DNA of 6,585 nucleotides, taken from contig CALVPO010000081.1 of assembly GCA_944351345.1 (NCBI GenBank), forward strand, positions 1 to 6,585. The letters are read 5' to 3'. Source of the stretch: an uncultured Bacilli bacterium. GTDB taxonomy: Bacteria; Bacillota_I; Bacilli_A; RF39; UBA660. The position numbers and the translations under genes were made by a program. Below are positions 1 to 6,578 of this stretch, piece by piece. The notes under the pieces were generated by a model. That model made no database searches, was not told where the DNA came from, and saw nothing but the letters and a program-made list of their open reading frames with translations. Numbering within the stretch: the stretch's first letter is position 1; each line of letters opens with the position of its first letter.

Positions 1-4
1 CCAT
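1..4 (-). CDS. Possible start of a leftward gene, cut by the window edge
   Basis: Read on the minus strand, an ATG occupies positions 4 to 2 and is preceded by AGGTGA (positions 14 to 9). AGGTGAT is the ribosome-binding sequence also seen before feoA and ftsK in this window. The spacer is only about 4 bases, shorter than the 6-7 at the other two genes, which lowers confidence. If real, the gene starts 47 bases after the stop of the 80-codon leftward gene and would be co-transcribed with it. Nothing of the product is visible. Confidence 0.35.
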
Positions 5-51
5 TATATCACCTATAATTATTATGGAAAAAATAAAATAAATTATCACAT

Positions 52-294
52 TTATTTTTTTAGTTTAAATACTTCTACAGTATTATTTTCAGTATTTATT
101 AATTTAATTGTATTATCATCAGGCATTTTCATTAGATATTTTACTTTATTTTTATTTAGAGGATCACTAGTAATATTATTAGCGAAAATTTTATAATCGC
201 ATCTTGTTAAAGATGCTGCTAATCTAGCTAATAAATCTTCTCTTTCTTTAAATAAAGTTATAAATGTATTTGAATTAATTGTAGCTCGTCCCAT
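52..294 (-). CDS. Small protein of unknown function, 80 residues
   Basis: I do not recognise this protein. The start is well supported: the minus strand carries AAAAGGAG 8 bases before the ATG, and a good promoter lies just upstream, so this is a real gene rather than a shadow frame. The N-terminal half (about residues 10-32, containing FKEREDLLARLAASLTR) reads as an amphipathic helix. The C-terminal half alternates short hydrophobic stretches (VKYLMKM, TIKLI, VEVFKL) and looks like two or three beta strands, ending in a basic tail. There is one Cys (residue 32), no membrane segment and no signal peptide, so a soluble cytoplasmic protein is likely. It is transcribed divergently from feoAB and is probably the first gene of a leftward operon. 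No function is proposed. Confidence 0.8.
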   Translation of the reverse strand: MGRATINSNTFITLFKEREDLLARLAASLTRCDYKIFANNITSDPLNKNKVKYLMKMPDDNTIKLINTENNTVEVFKLKK

Positions 295-314
295 ATTAAT
301 TGCTCCTTTTCCTC

Positions 315-343
315 ATCATAACATATATTAAACAAGATAGCAA
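315..343 (-). promoter_or_regulatory. Promoter of the 80-codon leftward gene
   Basis: On the minus strand, TTGCTA (343-338) is followed after exactly 17 bases by TATGAT (320-315). A TGT triplet directly precedes the -10, giving an extended -10 element. The -35 matches 4 of 6 and the -10 matches 5 of 6 consensus positions for the vegetative sigma factor. Transcription would begin near position 308-309, at the edge of the Shine-Dalgarno sequence, leaving an unusually short leader of about 15 bases. Confidence 0.65.
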
Positions 344-379
344 ATCTATAATTTTTAATTTTATTAAATGTATATATAT

Positions 380-411
380 TAAAAAAATATAAATTATCAT
401 ATATTTTTTTA
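380..411. repeat. A/T-only perfect inverted repeat, 12-base arms
   Basis: Positions 380-391 (TAAAAAAATATA) are the exact reverse complement of 400-411, around an 8-base loop (AATTATCA). The right arm ends in seven T residues. It resembles a weak bidirectional hairpin, but neither flanking gene ends here: both point away. A role as terminator is therefore unlikely. It could be a bent or UP-like promoter element, a protein-binding site, or a chance product of the composition. Confidence 0.5.
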
Positions 412-425
412 TAAAACTATATTTT

Positions 426-463
426 TAATAATTATTATGTCTACTATTTTAAATTTTTATAAT
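426..463 (+). promoter_or_regulatory. Candidate feoAB promoter with a Fur-like site
   Basis: A perfect TATAAT lies at 458-463 with only a poor -35 (TTATGT, 435-440) 17 bases upstream. Overlapping that -35, positions 426-440 read TAATAAT-T-ATTATGT. This matches 11 of 14 defined positions of the Bacillus 7-1-7 Fur box (TGATAAT-N-ATTATCA), and its core 426-437 is a perfect 12-base palindrome. All the matches are A/T positions and the informative G and C are missing, so in this composition the support is weak. An alternative -10 for feoA is TATATT at 520-525, also without a good -35. Iron control of feoAB is expected from the family, not shown here. Confidence 0.25.
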
Positions 464-554
464 AAAAAAAATGGCAAGAATAGTAATTTTATAAATTTAT
501 TTTTTATTTAACAAAATAGTATATTTTACATAAATTACTATAGGTGATTATCAA

Positions 555-788
555 ATGATAGATTTATGTAAAATGCAACTAAATAAGATAGGTATAATTA
601 AAAAATTTAATGTTAGTGATGATATTAAAAGAAGGTTTTTAGATATAGGAATAGCTTCTAATGTTAAAATAAAAAGGGTGTTGGAGAGCTATAATAATAA
701 TATGTCTGCATATAAAATAATGGGTAGTTTAATTGCAATTAGAAATAAAGATACAAAAGGAATAAAGGTAGTTTATGAAAAAATATAA
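555..788 (+). CDS. feoA: FeoA, small SH3-like partner of the ferrous iron transporter
   Basis: FeoA is a small cytoplasmic protein that works with the FeoB membrane transporter in Fe(II) uptake; its exact action on FeoB is not settled. The 77-residue length is typical. The family pattern is visible: an RRFLDIGI segment (about residues 26-33, the family's R-x-L-LG-L turn), a basic strand VKIKRV, then YKIMGSLIAIRNKD, which corresponds to the conserved G-x-x-IALR region, and a closing KGIKVVYEKI strand. AGGTGAT at 542-548 fixes the ATG at 555; a second in-frame ATG at 573 would give the more usual short N-terminus but has no ribosome-binding site. The 3' end overlaps feoB by 14 bases, which suggests translational coupling. 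Identification is by sequence pattern plus the adjacent feoB. Confidence 0.92.
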   Translation: MIDLCKMQLNKIGIIKKFNVSDDIKRRFLDIGIASNVKIKRVLESYNNNMSAYKIMGSLIAIRNKDTKGIKVVYEKI

Positions 789-2829
789 AATAGCTCTAGC
801 GGGAAATCCTAATGTAGGAAAAAGTACTATCTTTAATTTTTTAACAAATAAACATCAGCATACAGGAAATTGGACTGGTAAAACTGTTGAAGAAGCAAGT
901 GGTGAATATAAATATCACAATAAGATATATGAAGTGTATGATTTACCAGGAACATATTCTTTAGTAGCCCATTCTAAAGAAGAACTGTTAACAAGAGATT
1001 TATTATGTTTTAATAAAGAAATAGATTTAACAATAGTAGTATGTAATGCTGTAAATTTAGAAAGAAGTCTTAATTTAGTATTACAGATTCAAGAAATTAC
1101 TAATAATGTACTTGTAGTAGTAAATTTAATAGATGAAGCTTTAAAAAAGCAAATACAAATTGATCTAGATAAATTAAGTAAAATATTAAAAGTACCCGTT
1201 ATAAAAACATCAGCTACTAATAACGAAGGATTAGATGTTTTAAAAGAAAAAATAGAATATTATGCAAGGTTTAAAAATATGGAATCTTATAAATTAAAGT
1301 ATGATAATAAATTAGAAAAAGAAATAACTAAAATATCAAAAAATTTACCTAGTAATGTAAAAAATAAAAAATGGATAAGTTTAAGATTATTAAATAATGA
1401 TAAAGATATAATAGAATCATTAAAAAAATATTCGAATTATGACATAAAAACTAATAAAAAATTACTAACTACACTAAAAAGCTCTAGTAATAATCTAAAA
1501 AATATAGATATAGAAGTTTTAGTAGTAAGTAATATTTTAAAAGAATGTAACAAGATATATACAAATACTGTAATAAATAATAAAAATAAATATATAGAAA
1601 AAGAACAAAAAATTGATAAAATAATAACAAGCAAAATATTTGGTATACCTATAATGTTAATTATGTTATTTCTTATATTTTGGTTAACTATAGTTGGAAG
1701 TAATTATCCATCAGAACTATTAAGTAACTTTCTGTTTAGTTTAGAAGCTCCATTACGTAATTTATGTCAAATATTTCCAAGTTATATTAGTGATCTATTA
1801 ATTAATGGAGTGTATAAAACTACAGCTTGGGTAGTAGGAGTAATGTTACCACCTATGCTAATATTTTTTCCGTTATTTACAATAGCAGAGGATATAGGGC
1901 TGCTTCCAAGGATAGCCTTTAATATGGATTATATGTTTAATAAATGCCATGCTTGTGGTAAACAGTGTTTAACTATGTGTATGGGAATTGGATGTAATGC
2001 TGTAGGGGTAACAGGAACTAGAATAATAGATGAAAAAAGAGAGCGATTGTTAGCAATTATAACTAATAGTTTTATGCCATGCAACGGTAGATATCCTGTA
2101 ATAATAGCCATAATTTCTATGTTTTTCATAGGAACAACTAGAGGAATTATCTCAAGTATTATAAGTTCTTTAATATTAGTTTTAGTAATTACATTAAGTA
2201 TTATTATGACTTTTATAACATGTAGTATATTATCTAAAAATATTCTAAAAGGCAAAAAATCTTCATTTATTTTAGAACTTCCTGATTATAGAAAAATAAA
2301 AATAGGAAAAATAATAATTACTAGCTTGTTAGATAGAACAATATTTGTTTTGGGAAGGGCTATTGTAGTTGCTATGCCAGCAGGATTAATTATATATCTT
2401 ATTACTAATATTACTTATAACGATGTATCTGTTTTAACTATAATTAGTAATTATTTAAATTCTATAGCTTCATTAATAGGTTTAGATGGTGTAATATTAT
2501 TAGCTTTCTTTTTAGGAATACCTGCAAATGAAATAGTGTTACCAATAATTCTTATGACATATTTAGGTACAAATAGTCTAACGGATTATGAAAATTTAAC
2601 AAGTTTAAAAAGTATATTAATAGATAATGGTTGGACTATGTTAACAGCAATTTGTTTTATAATTTTTAATTTATTTCATTTTCCATGTGGAACAACTTTA
2701 TTTACTATAAAAAAAGAAACTAACAGTTGGTACTATACATTCTTATCGTTTATAATACCATTATTTATTGGAATTACCTTATGTTTTATAGTAACAACTA
2801 TATTTAAAATTTTTTGCTTACTATTTTAA
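775..2829 (+). CDS. feoB: FeoB, GTP-dependent ferrous iron transporter
   Basis: FeoB imports Fe(II) across the cytoplasmic membrane. Its N-terminal G domain binds and hydrolyses GTP. The G motifs are complete: G1 GNPNVGKS (residues 10-17), G2 Thr37 in GNWTGKTVE, G3 DLPG (56-59), G4 NLID (117-120) and G5 SAT (146-148). A Lys-rich helical linker follows (about 160-285). The membrane part starts near residue 290 and contains the two gate repeats, with about eight membrane segments, the last ending at the C-terminus. A Cys-rich stretch at 391-407 (C391, C394, C398, C402, C407) is followed by NSFMPCNGRYP (431-441) and a late FPCGTT (636-641). These match the variant I recall from clostridial FeoB proteins rather than the E. 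coli type. The 684-residue length is normal. AAAGGT at 764-769, inside feoA, serves as ribosome-binding site. No feoC is present. Some Firmicutes FeoB-like proteins may carry Mn(II), so the metal is inferred. Confidence 0.95.
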   Translation: MKKYKIALAGNPNVGKSTIFNFLTNKHQHTGNWTGKTVEEASGEYKYHNKIYEVYDLPGTYSLVAHSKEELLTRDLLCFNKEIDLTIVVCNAVNLERSLNLVLQIQEITNNVLVVVNLIDEALKKQIQIDLDKLSKILKVPVIKTSATNNEGLDVLKEKIEYYARFKNMESYKLKYDNKLEKEITKISKNLPSNVKNKKWISLRLLNNDKDIIESLKKYSNYDIKTNKKLLTTLKSSSNNLKNIDIEVLVVSNILKECNKIYTNTVINNKNKYIEKEQKIDKIITSKIFGIPIMLIMLFLIFWLTIVGSNYPSELLSNFLFSLEAPLRNLCQIFPSYISDLLINGVYKTTAWVVGVMLPPMLIFFPLFTIAEDIGLLPRIAFNMDYMFNKCHACGKQCLTMCMGIGCNAVGVTGTRIIDEKRERLLAIITNSFMPCNGRYPVIIAIISMFFIGTTRGIISSIISSLILVLVITLSIIMTFITCSILSKNILKGKKSSFILELPDYRKIKIGKIIITSLLDRTIFVLGRAIVVAMPAGLIIYLITNITYNDVSVLTIISNYLNSIASLIGLDGVILLAFFLGIPANEIVLPIILMTYLGTNSLTDYENLTSLKSILIDNGWTMLTAICFIIFNLFHFPCGTTLFTIKKETNSWYYTFLSFIIPLFIGITLCFIVTTIFKIFCLLF

Positions 2830-2886
2830 CTAAATGTTAATAAAATGAAATGTATTAATCTTCTATAAAATGAATACCCAAATTTA

Positions 2887-2915
2887 TTGACTATTGAAAA
2901 CTATTAGTATATAAT
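2887..2915 (+). promoter_or_regulatory. Housekeeping promoter for the ftsK operon
   Basis: TTGACT (2887-2892) and TATAAT (2910-2915) are separated by exactly 17 bases, with 5 of 6 and 6 of 6 consensus matches for the vegetative sigma factor. Transcription would start near 2922, giving a leader of about 36 bases before the GTG of ftsK. This is the best promoter in the window. It makes ftsK independent of feoAB, although no terminator is visible between feoB and this promoter. Confidence 0.8.
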
Positions 2916-2957
2916 TTAAATAGATATAACGATAATATAGTGGTAAGGTGATAAGTC

Positions 2958-5171
2958 GTGGCAAAGAAAAAAACTAAAAAAAGTAAAAATAAAAATAAAT
3001 TTGAGTATAGTAATGAAATAGTTGGTGTAATTATAATATTGTTAGGGGTAATAGGATTACTTGGTACAGGTTTAGTAGGTAATATGGTTAAAAGCTTTGC
3101 TATTTTTCTTGTTGGAACTATTTATGTAGTTCTACTTTTACTACTATTAGTAGTAGGAGTATTTTTAATTTTAAAAAAGGATACTCCTAATTTGTTGTCA
3201 TCTAGATTAATAGGTTTTTATATAATTATTATTTCTTTTTTAGTATTATTACATGTTAAGTATATTGAAGTAAATGATACGGAAGGTATAAAAATTATTA
3301 CAGAAACATTTAATAATTTAATGGTATCATTTTCTAATAATAAGGCATTGAGTAATTCAGGTGGTGGCATTATAGGAGCTGTATTTAGTTATATATTTGT
3401 CTCATGTTTTGGAAGTGGTGCTAAAATAGTAGTTTGTACTATGTTTGTTTTAGGCATAATTTTATTTTTAAATGTTAGTATTTTAGAAATATACAATAAA
3501 GTTAAACCGCATATATTAAATTTGTTTAATAAGGATGATGATGATGATGATGATGATAGTAGTGAGTTAGTTAATGTTAATTCACCAAAAGACGAGGCTT
3601 TGTTAACTGATCCTGCTGTTATAGTAGAACCTGTAAAAGTAGAAAATATAGATAATGATGTTCCTATAATGCGTACTCCACCTAAGATAGTGTCAACAAG
3701 TCAAGACGAGGTAAAAGATGAGGTTATTATAAATAGTTCTAATGAAAATTATCAATTACCACCAATAAATTTATTAAATACAGTAAAAAATGTAAGTAAT
3801 AAAGAAAATGAAGTAAAAGCTAAAGAAAATATAGGTGAACTTGAAAAAGTTTTAAAAGATTTTGATATAATAGGAAAAGTTGTTCAAGTAAACATTGGTC
3901 CGACTGTTACACAATTTGAATTAGAAATTAAAGCAGGAACGAAGGTAAGTAAATTATTATCAATTCAAAGAGAAATTGCATTGGCCTTAGCTGCTAAAGA
4001 TGTTAGAATAGAAGCACCAATACCAGGAAAAAGTACAATAGGAATAGAACTTCCTAATAAAGTAAATAGCTCAGTATCATTTAAAGAGGTTTTAACTAAA
4101 ATGCCTGATATAAATGAAAAGAATTTATTAGCAGTAGGTTTAGGTAAAGATATAATGGGTAAGGTAAAGTGGATGGAAATAAATACAACTCCTCATTTAT
4201 TAGTAGCAGGTGCTACTGGTAGTGGTAAGTCTGTTTGTGTAAATTGTATTATAACATCTATTCTAATGCGAACTAAACCTGATCAAGTAAAACTAGTTAT
4301 GGTTGATCCTAAAAAAGTTGAACTTACTATGTATAATGGAATCCCTCATCTTTTGGCACCTGTAGTAACTGATCCTAAGAAAGCTTCTATTGCCTTAAAG
4401 AATATTGTTGTTGAAATGGAAAGAAGATATGATGTCTTTGAGAGAACTAAAAATAAAAATATTAAAGGATATAATAAATTTTGCGAAAATAATCCTGAAT
4501 ATCCTAAAATGCCCTATATAGTAGTTATAATAGATGAACTAGCAGATTTAATGTTAGTGGCTGCTAAAGAGGTTGAGGATTCAATAATGCGTATAACTCA
4601 AATGGCTCGTGCTGCAGGAATTCATTTAATAGTTGCAACTCAAAGACCATCAACAGATGTAATAACTGGTGTTGTAAAAGCTAATATTCCATCTAGAATA
4701 TCATTTGCTGTCTCATCATCAATAGATTCTAGAACAATATTAGACTCAACAGGAGCAGAAAAGTTACTAGGTAAAGGAGATATGTTATTTCTTCCTATGG
4801 GAGATAATCACCCAACTAGAATACAGGGTGCATTTATAAGTGAAGAGGAAATTCAAAAAGTAGTAGATTATGTTTGTGAACAACAAAAGGCTCAGTATGA
4901 TAATACTTTAACAGAGATGAAAAATGATTCAAGTTCACATAATGATGGATATTCATCAGAGGAAGAATACGAAGATCCTTTATATAATGAAATAGCAGAT
5001 TATGCAATACAAGCAGGAAAAATAAGTGCTTCATTAATTCAAAGAAAATACAGATTAGGATATAATAGAGCTGCTAGAATAATTGATTTATTAGAAGAAA
5101 GAGGTATAATTGGTCCTCCTAATGGTTCTAAACCAAGGGAAGTTTTAATAAAGAAAGAACAATCAGAATAA
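2958..5171 (+). CDS. ftsK: FtsK/SpoIIIE-type septal DNA translocase
   Basis: A hexameric, membrane-anchored ATPase that pumps chromosomal DNA through the division septum and, in many bacteria, activates XerCD recombination at dif. A basic N-terminus precedes four or five membrane segments (about residues 20-41, 47-72, 84-99 and one or two within 136-177). A run of eight Asp (193-200) and an acidic linker follow. The motor begins at YQLPPINLL (265-273) and shows GPTVTQFE (314-321), Walker A GATGSGKS (418-425), DPKKVEL (450-456), Walker B IIDELADLM (524-532) and MARAAGIHLIVATQRP (549-564). The C-terminal winged-helix gamma domain (about 673-733) contains QRKYRLGYNRAAR (695-707), the DNA-reading helix that recognises orientation sequences. 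The GTG start is set by AAGGTGAT at 2945-2952. At 737 residues it is a SpoIIIE-sized member, with no sporulation context to favour that name. Confidence 0.96.
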   Translation: MAKKKTKKSKNKNKFEYSNEIVGVIIILLGVIGLLGTGLVGNMVKSFAIFLVGTIYVVLLLLLLVVGVFLILKKDTPNLLSSRLIGFYIIIISFLVLLHVKYIEVNDTEGIKIITETFNNLMVSFSNNKALSNSGGGIIGAVFSYIFVSCFGSGAKIVVCTMFVLGIILFLNVSILEIYNKVKPHILNLFNKDDDDDDDDSSELVNVNSPKDEALLTDPAVIVEPVKVENIDNDVPIMRTPPKIVSTSQDEVKDEVIINSSNENYQLPPINLLNTVKNVSNKENEVKAKENIGELEKVLKDFDIIGKVVQVNIGPTVTQFELEIKAGTKVSKLLSIQREIALALAAKDVRIEAPIPGKSTIGIELPNKVNSSVSFKEVLTKMPDINEKNLLAVGLGKDIMGKVKWMEINTTPHLLVAGATGSGKSVCVNCIITSILMRTKPDQVKLVMVDPKKVELTMYNGIPHLLAPVVTDPKKASIALKNIVVEMERRYDVFERTKNKNIKGYNKFCENNPEYPKMPYIVVIIDELADLMLVAAKEVEDSIMRITQMARAAGIHLIVATQRPSTDVITGVVKANIPSRISFAVSSSIDSRTILDSTGAEKLLGKGDMLFLPMGDNHPTRIQGAFISEEEIQKVVDYVCEQQKAQYDNTLTEMKNDSSSHNDGYSSEEEYEDPLYNEIADYAIQAGKISASLIQRKYRLGYNRAARIIDLLEERGIIGPPNGSKPREVLIKKEQSE
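3534..3557 (+). repeat. (GAT)8 trinucleotide tract in ftsK
   Basis: Eight uninterrupted GAT codons encode Asp193-Asp200, directly after the last membrane segment of FtsK. All eight use the same codon, so this is a pure DNA microsatellite. Slippage would add or remove Asp residues without breaking the frame. Confidence 0.9.
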
Positions 5172-5192
5172 AAGTAAGAAAAGGAGAAAAAT

Positions 5193-5840
5193 ATGAAAAA
5201 AGAAACTAAATCAAAACCTAAAAAAAATAGTAATACTACAAGTAAAATCATAATAGCAAAAATATTGTTAATACTATTAATAGTAATAGCAATTATACTA
5301 ACTTATTTAAAATTTTTTGGTCCAAACCAAAATCTAGAAGAACATCCACTGGATGAAAATAGAAATCAAATAGATACCAAAATTGAACTATTAGAGTCAA
5401 TAACTACAATAATGAATGATAGTAGTATGGTAGAGGAGTATAAAGATAAAAAAGTAAATATATGGGCTAACGTAAATTCTAATAATAATAGTATAATATT
5501 AAATTATGAAACTAGTAGTATTATACAATTTGAACTTGATTATAGGGAACCTAATCTAGAAATAAGTATAAATAAAGAAGAAGAATTAGTTTTTAGTGAA
5601 ATGTATAAAATATTAATATTAGCAAATCAAGAAAGATTAGAAAATACTATTACTAATACTGAATATATAGATGAATTTTTAAAGGGAAATAATTCTATAG
5701 ATGGTTATACTAGAGAAGTAACAGGAGATACTATAAGATATACAATGGATATAACTAAAAAAATAAATATTACAGGAATTAGTACTCAAGAAGCAATTGA
5801 AACCACTACAGAAACAAGTAGTATAGAAGGAAGTGAATAA
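5193..5840 (+). CDS. Membrane-anchored protein of unknown function, 215 residues
   Basis: I do not recognise this family. The start is firm: AAGGAG (5181-5186) sits 6 bases before the ATG, and the gene begins 21 bases after the ftsK stop. A basic cytoplasmic head (residues 1-18, eight Lys) precedes one membrane segment (about 19-39). With no cleavage motif and no Cys for lipidation, this is probably an uncleaved anchor with the remainder outside the cell. The outer part (40-215) has an acidic helical stretch (about 57-86) and a strand-rich section with NSIILNYE and IIQFELDY (about 98-117). A helical SEMYKILILANQERLEN segment and a further strand pair (TREVTGDTIRYTMDI) follow. The tail (about 197-215) is Thr/Ser/Glu-rich. 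Its place between ftsK and deoD suggests shared transcription but does not reveal a role; a cell-envelope or division-related function is possible but unproven. Confidence 0.85.
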   Translation: MKKETKSKPKKNSNTTSKIIIAKILLILLIVIAIILTYLKFFGPNQNLEEHPLDENRNQIDTKIELLESITTIMNDSSMVEEYKDKKVNIWANVNSNNNSIILNYETSSIIQFELDYREPNLEISINKEEELVFSEMYKILILANQERLENTITNTEYIDEFLKGNNSIDGYTREVTGDTIRYTMDITKKINITGISTQEAIETTTETSSIEGSE

Positions 5841-5841
5841 A

Positions 5842-6549
5842 TTGGCAACACCACATATTGAAAGTAAAAAAGAAGATATAGCAAAAATTGTTTTAATGCC
5901 AGGAGACCCTAAAAGAGCAGAATATATTGCAAAAAATTATCTAACAGATATAAAATTAGTAAATCAAGTAAGAGGAATGACTGCTTATACAGGATACTAT
6001 GGAAATAAAAGAATAACAATATTTCCATCAGGTATGGGGATACCTAGTATGAGTATTTACTCTCATGAATTATTTAATTTTTATAATGTAGATTATATTA
6101 TTAGAATAGGAACTATGGGAGCATATACAAAAGATTTAAATATAGGTGATGTAGTCTTAGCTATTAAATCTTATACAGATTCATCATACGATAAAATAGT
6201 AGATAATTATAAAGATAGTTATCTGGCATCATCAGAAGAAATAAATACAAACATAATATCAGCTGCAAAAGAGCTTAATATAGAATTAAAAACAGGTACA
6301 GTTTATACATCAGACGTTTTTTATACTCCAGAAGATTATAGAAAAATAGAGCGAGATCATAATGTGATAGGCGTAGAAATGGAGTCATTTGCCTTGTTTC
6401 AAGAAGCTAAGCTTGCTAATAAAAATGCATCAGCAATCTTTACTATTTCAGACTCTTTTGTAAAAAAAGAAGAACTAACTAGCAAAGAACGAGAAAAAAA
6501 TTTAGATGATATGATAAAAATTGCATTAAAAACAAGTTTAAAAATATAA
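5842..6549 (+). CDS. deoD: DeoD-type purine nucleoside phosphorylase
   Basis: Catalyses reversible phosphorolysis of purine (deoxy)nucleosides to free base and (deoxy)ribose-1-phosphate, in the cytoplasm, for purine salvage; family members are homohexamers. I place the start at the TTG at 5842, giving 235 residues beginning MATPHI as in E. coli DeoD, with AAGGA (5827-5831) 10 bases upstream. The longer GTG start at 5833 would leave that site 1 base away. From the TTG, the family's key residues are His5 (ribose contact, His4 in E. coli numbering), MPGDPKR with Gly21 and Arg25 (phosphate), Arg88 and Thr91 (phosphate; Thr replaces the usual Ser), VEME (178-181, ribose), and the catalytic pair Asp204 and Arg217. 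All are present, so the enzyme should be active. One base separates it from the preceding stop, which implies translational coupling. Confidence 0.95.
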   Translation: MATPHIESKKEDIAKIVLMPGDPKRAEYIAKNYLTDIKLVNQVRGMTAYTGYYGNKRITIFPSGMGIPSMSIYSHELFNFYNVDYIIRIGTMGAYTKDLNIGDVVLAIKSYTDSSYDKIVDNYKDSYLASSEEINTNIISAAKELNIELKTGTVYTSDVFYTPEDYRKIERDHNVIGVEMESFALFQEAKLANKNASAIFTISDSFVKKEELTSKEREKNLDDMIKIALKTSLKI

Positions 6550-6570
6550 AAACAAGGTATAATAATATTC

Positions 6571-6578
6571 AGAGGGAA
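6571..6578 (+). promoter_or_regulatory. Possible ribosome-binding site of the next gene, at the right edge
   Basis: After the deoD stop, 6571-6578 reads AGAGGGAA, a plausible Shine-Dalgarno sequence for a gene starting just beyond the window. A TATAAT at 6558-6563 lies a few bases upstream but has no convincing -35, so read-through from the ftsK operon is the simpler explanation. No hairpin terminator is visible between deoD and the edge. Confidence 0.3.

Noticed and set aside
296..400. A 34-codon minus-strand frame starting at 400, rich in Ile and Leu, ending just before the 80-codon gene.
   Set aside because: It has no ribosome-binding site, it contains the leftward promoter, and its hydrophobic composition follows from A/T-rich DNA.
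549..560. Inverted repeat TATCA-AA-TGATA spanning the feoA start codon.
   Set aside because: The arms are only five bases and do not extend. The left half is part of the ribosome-binding region, and the half-sites face opposite to a Fur box. Chance is the best explanation.
1437..1634. Minus-strand frame of 65 codons inside feoB.
   Set aside because: It is an antisense shadow of the Lys- and Asn-rich FeoB linker. It has no start signals and only low-complexity hydrophobic sequence.
1929..2255. Minus-strand frame of 108 codons inside feoB.
   Set aside because: It lies opposite conserved FeoB membrane segments and their Cys motif, has no ribosome-binding site, and resembles no family.
2823..2847. 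Imperfect hairpin at the end of feoB (TTAAC-taaat-GTTAA with a bulged extension).
   Set aside because: The stem is five strong pairs plus a bulge, all but one A/T, overlaps the stop codon, and is not followed by a T-tract, so I do not call it a terminator.
4834..5251. Two minus-strand frames opposite the FtsK gamma domain and the start of the 215-residue gene.
   Set aside because: The plus strand there encodes a textbook FtsK gamma domain. The antisense frames lack start signals and are composition artefacts.
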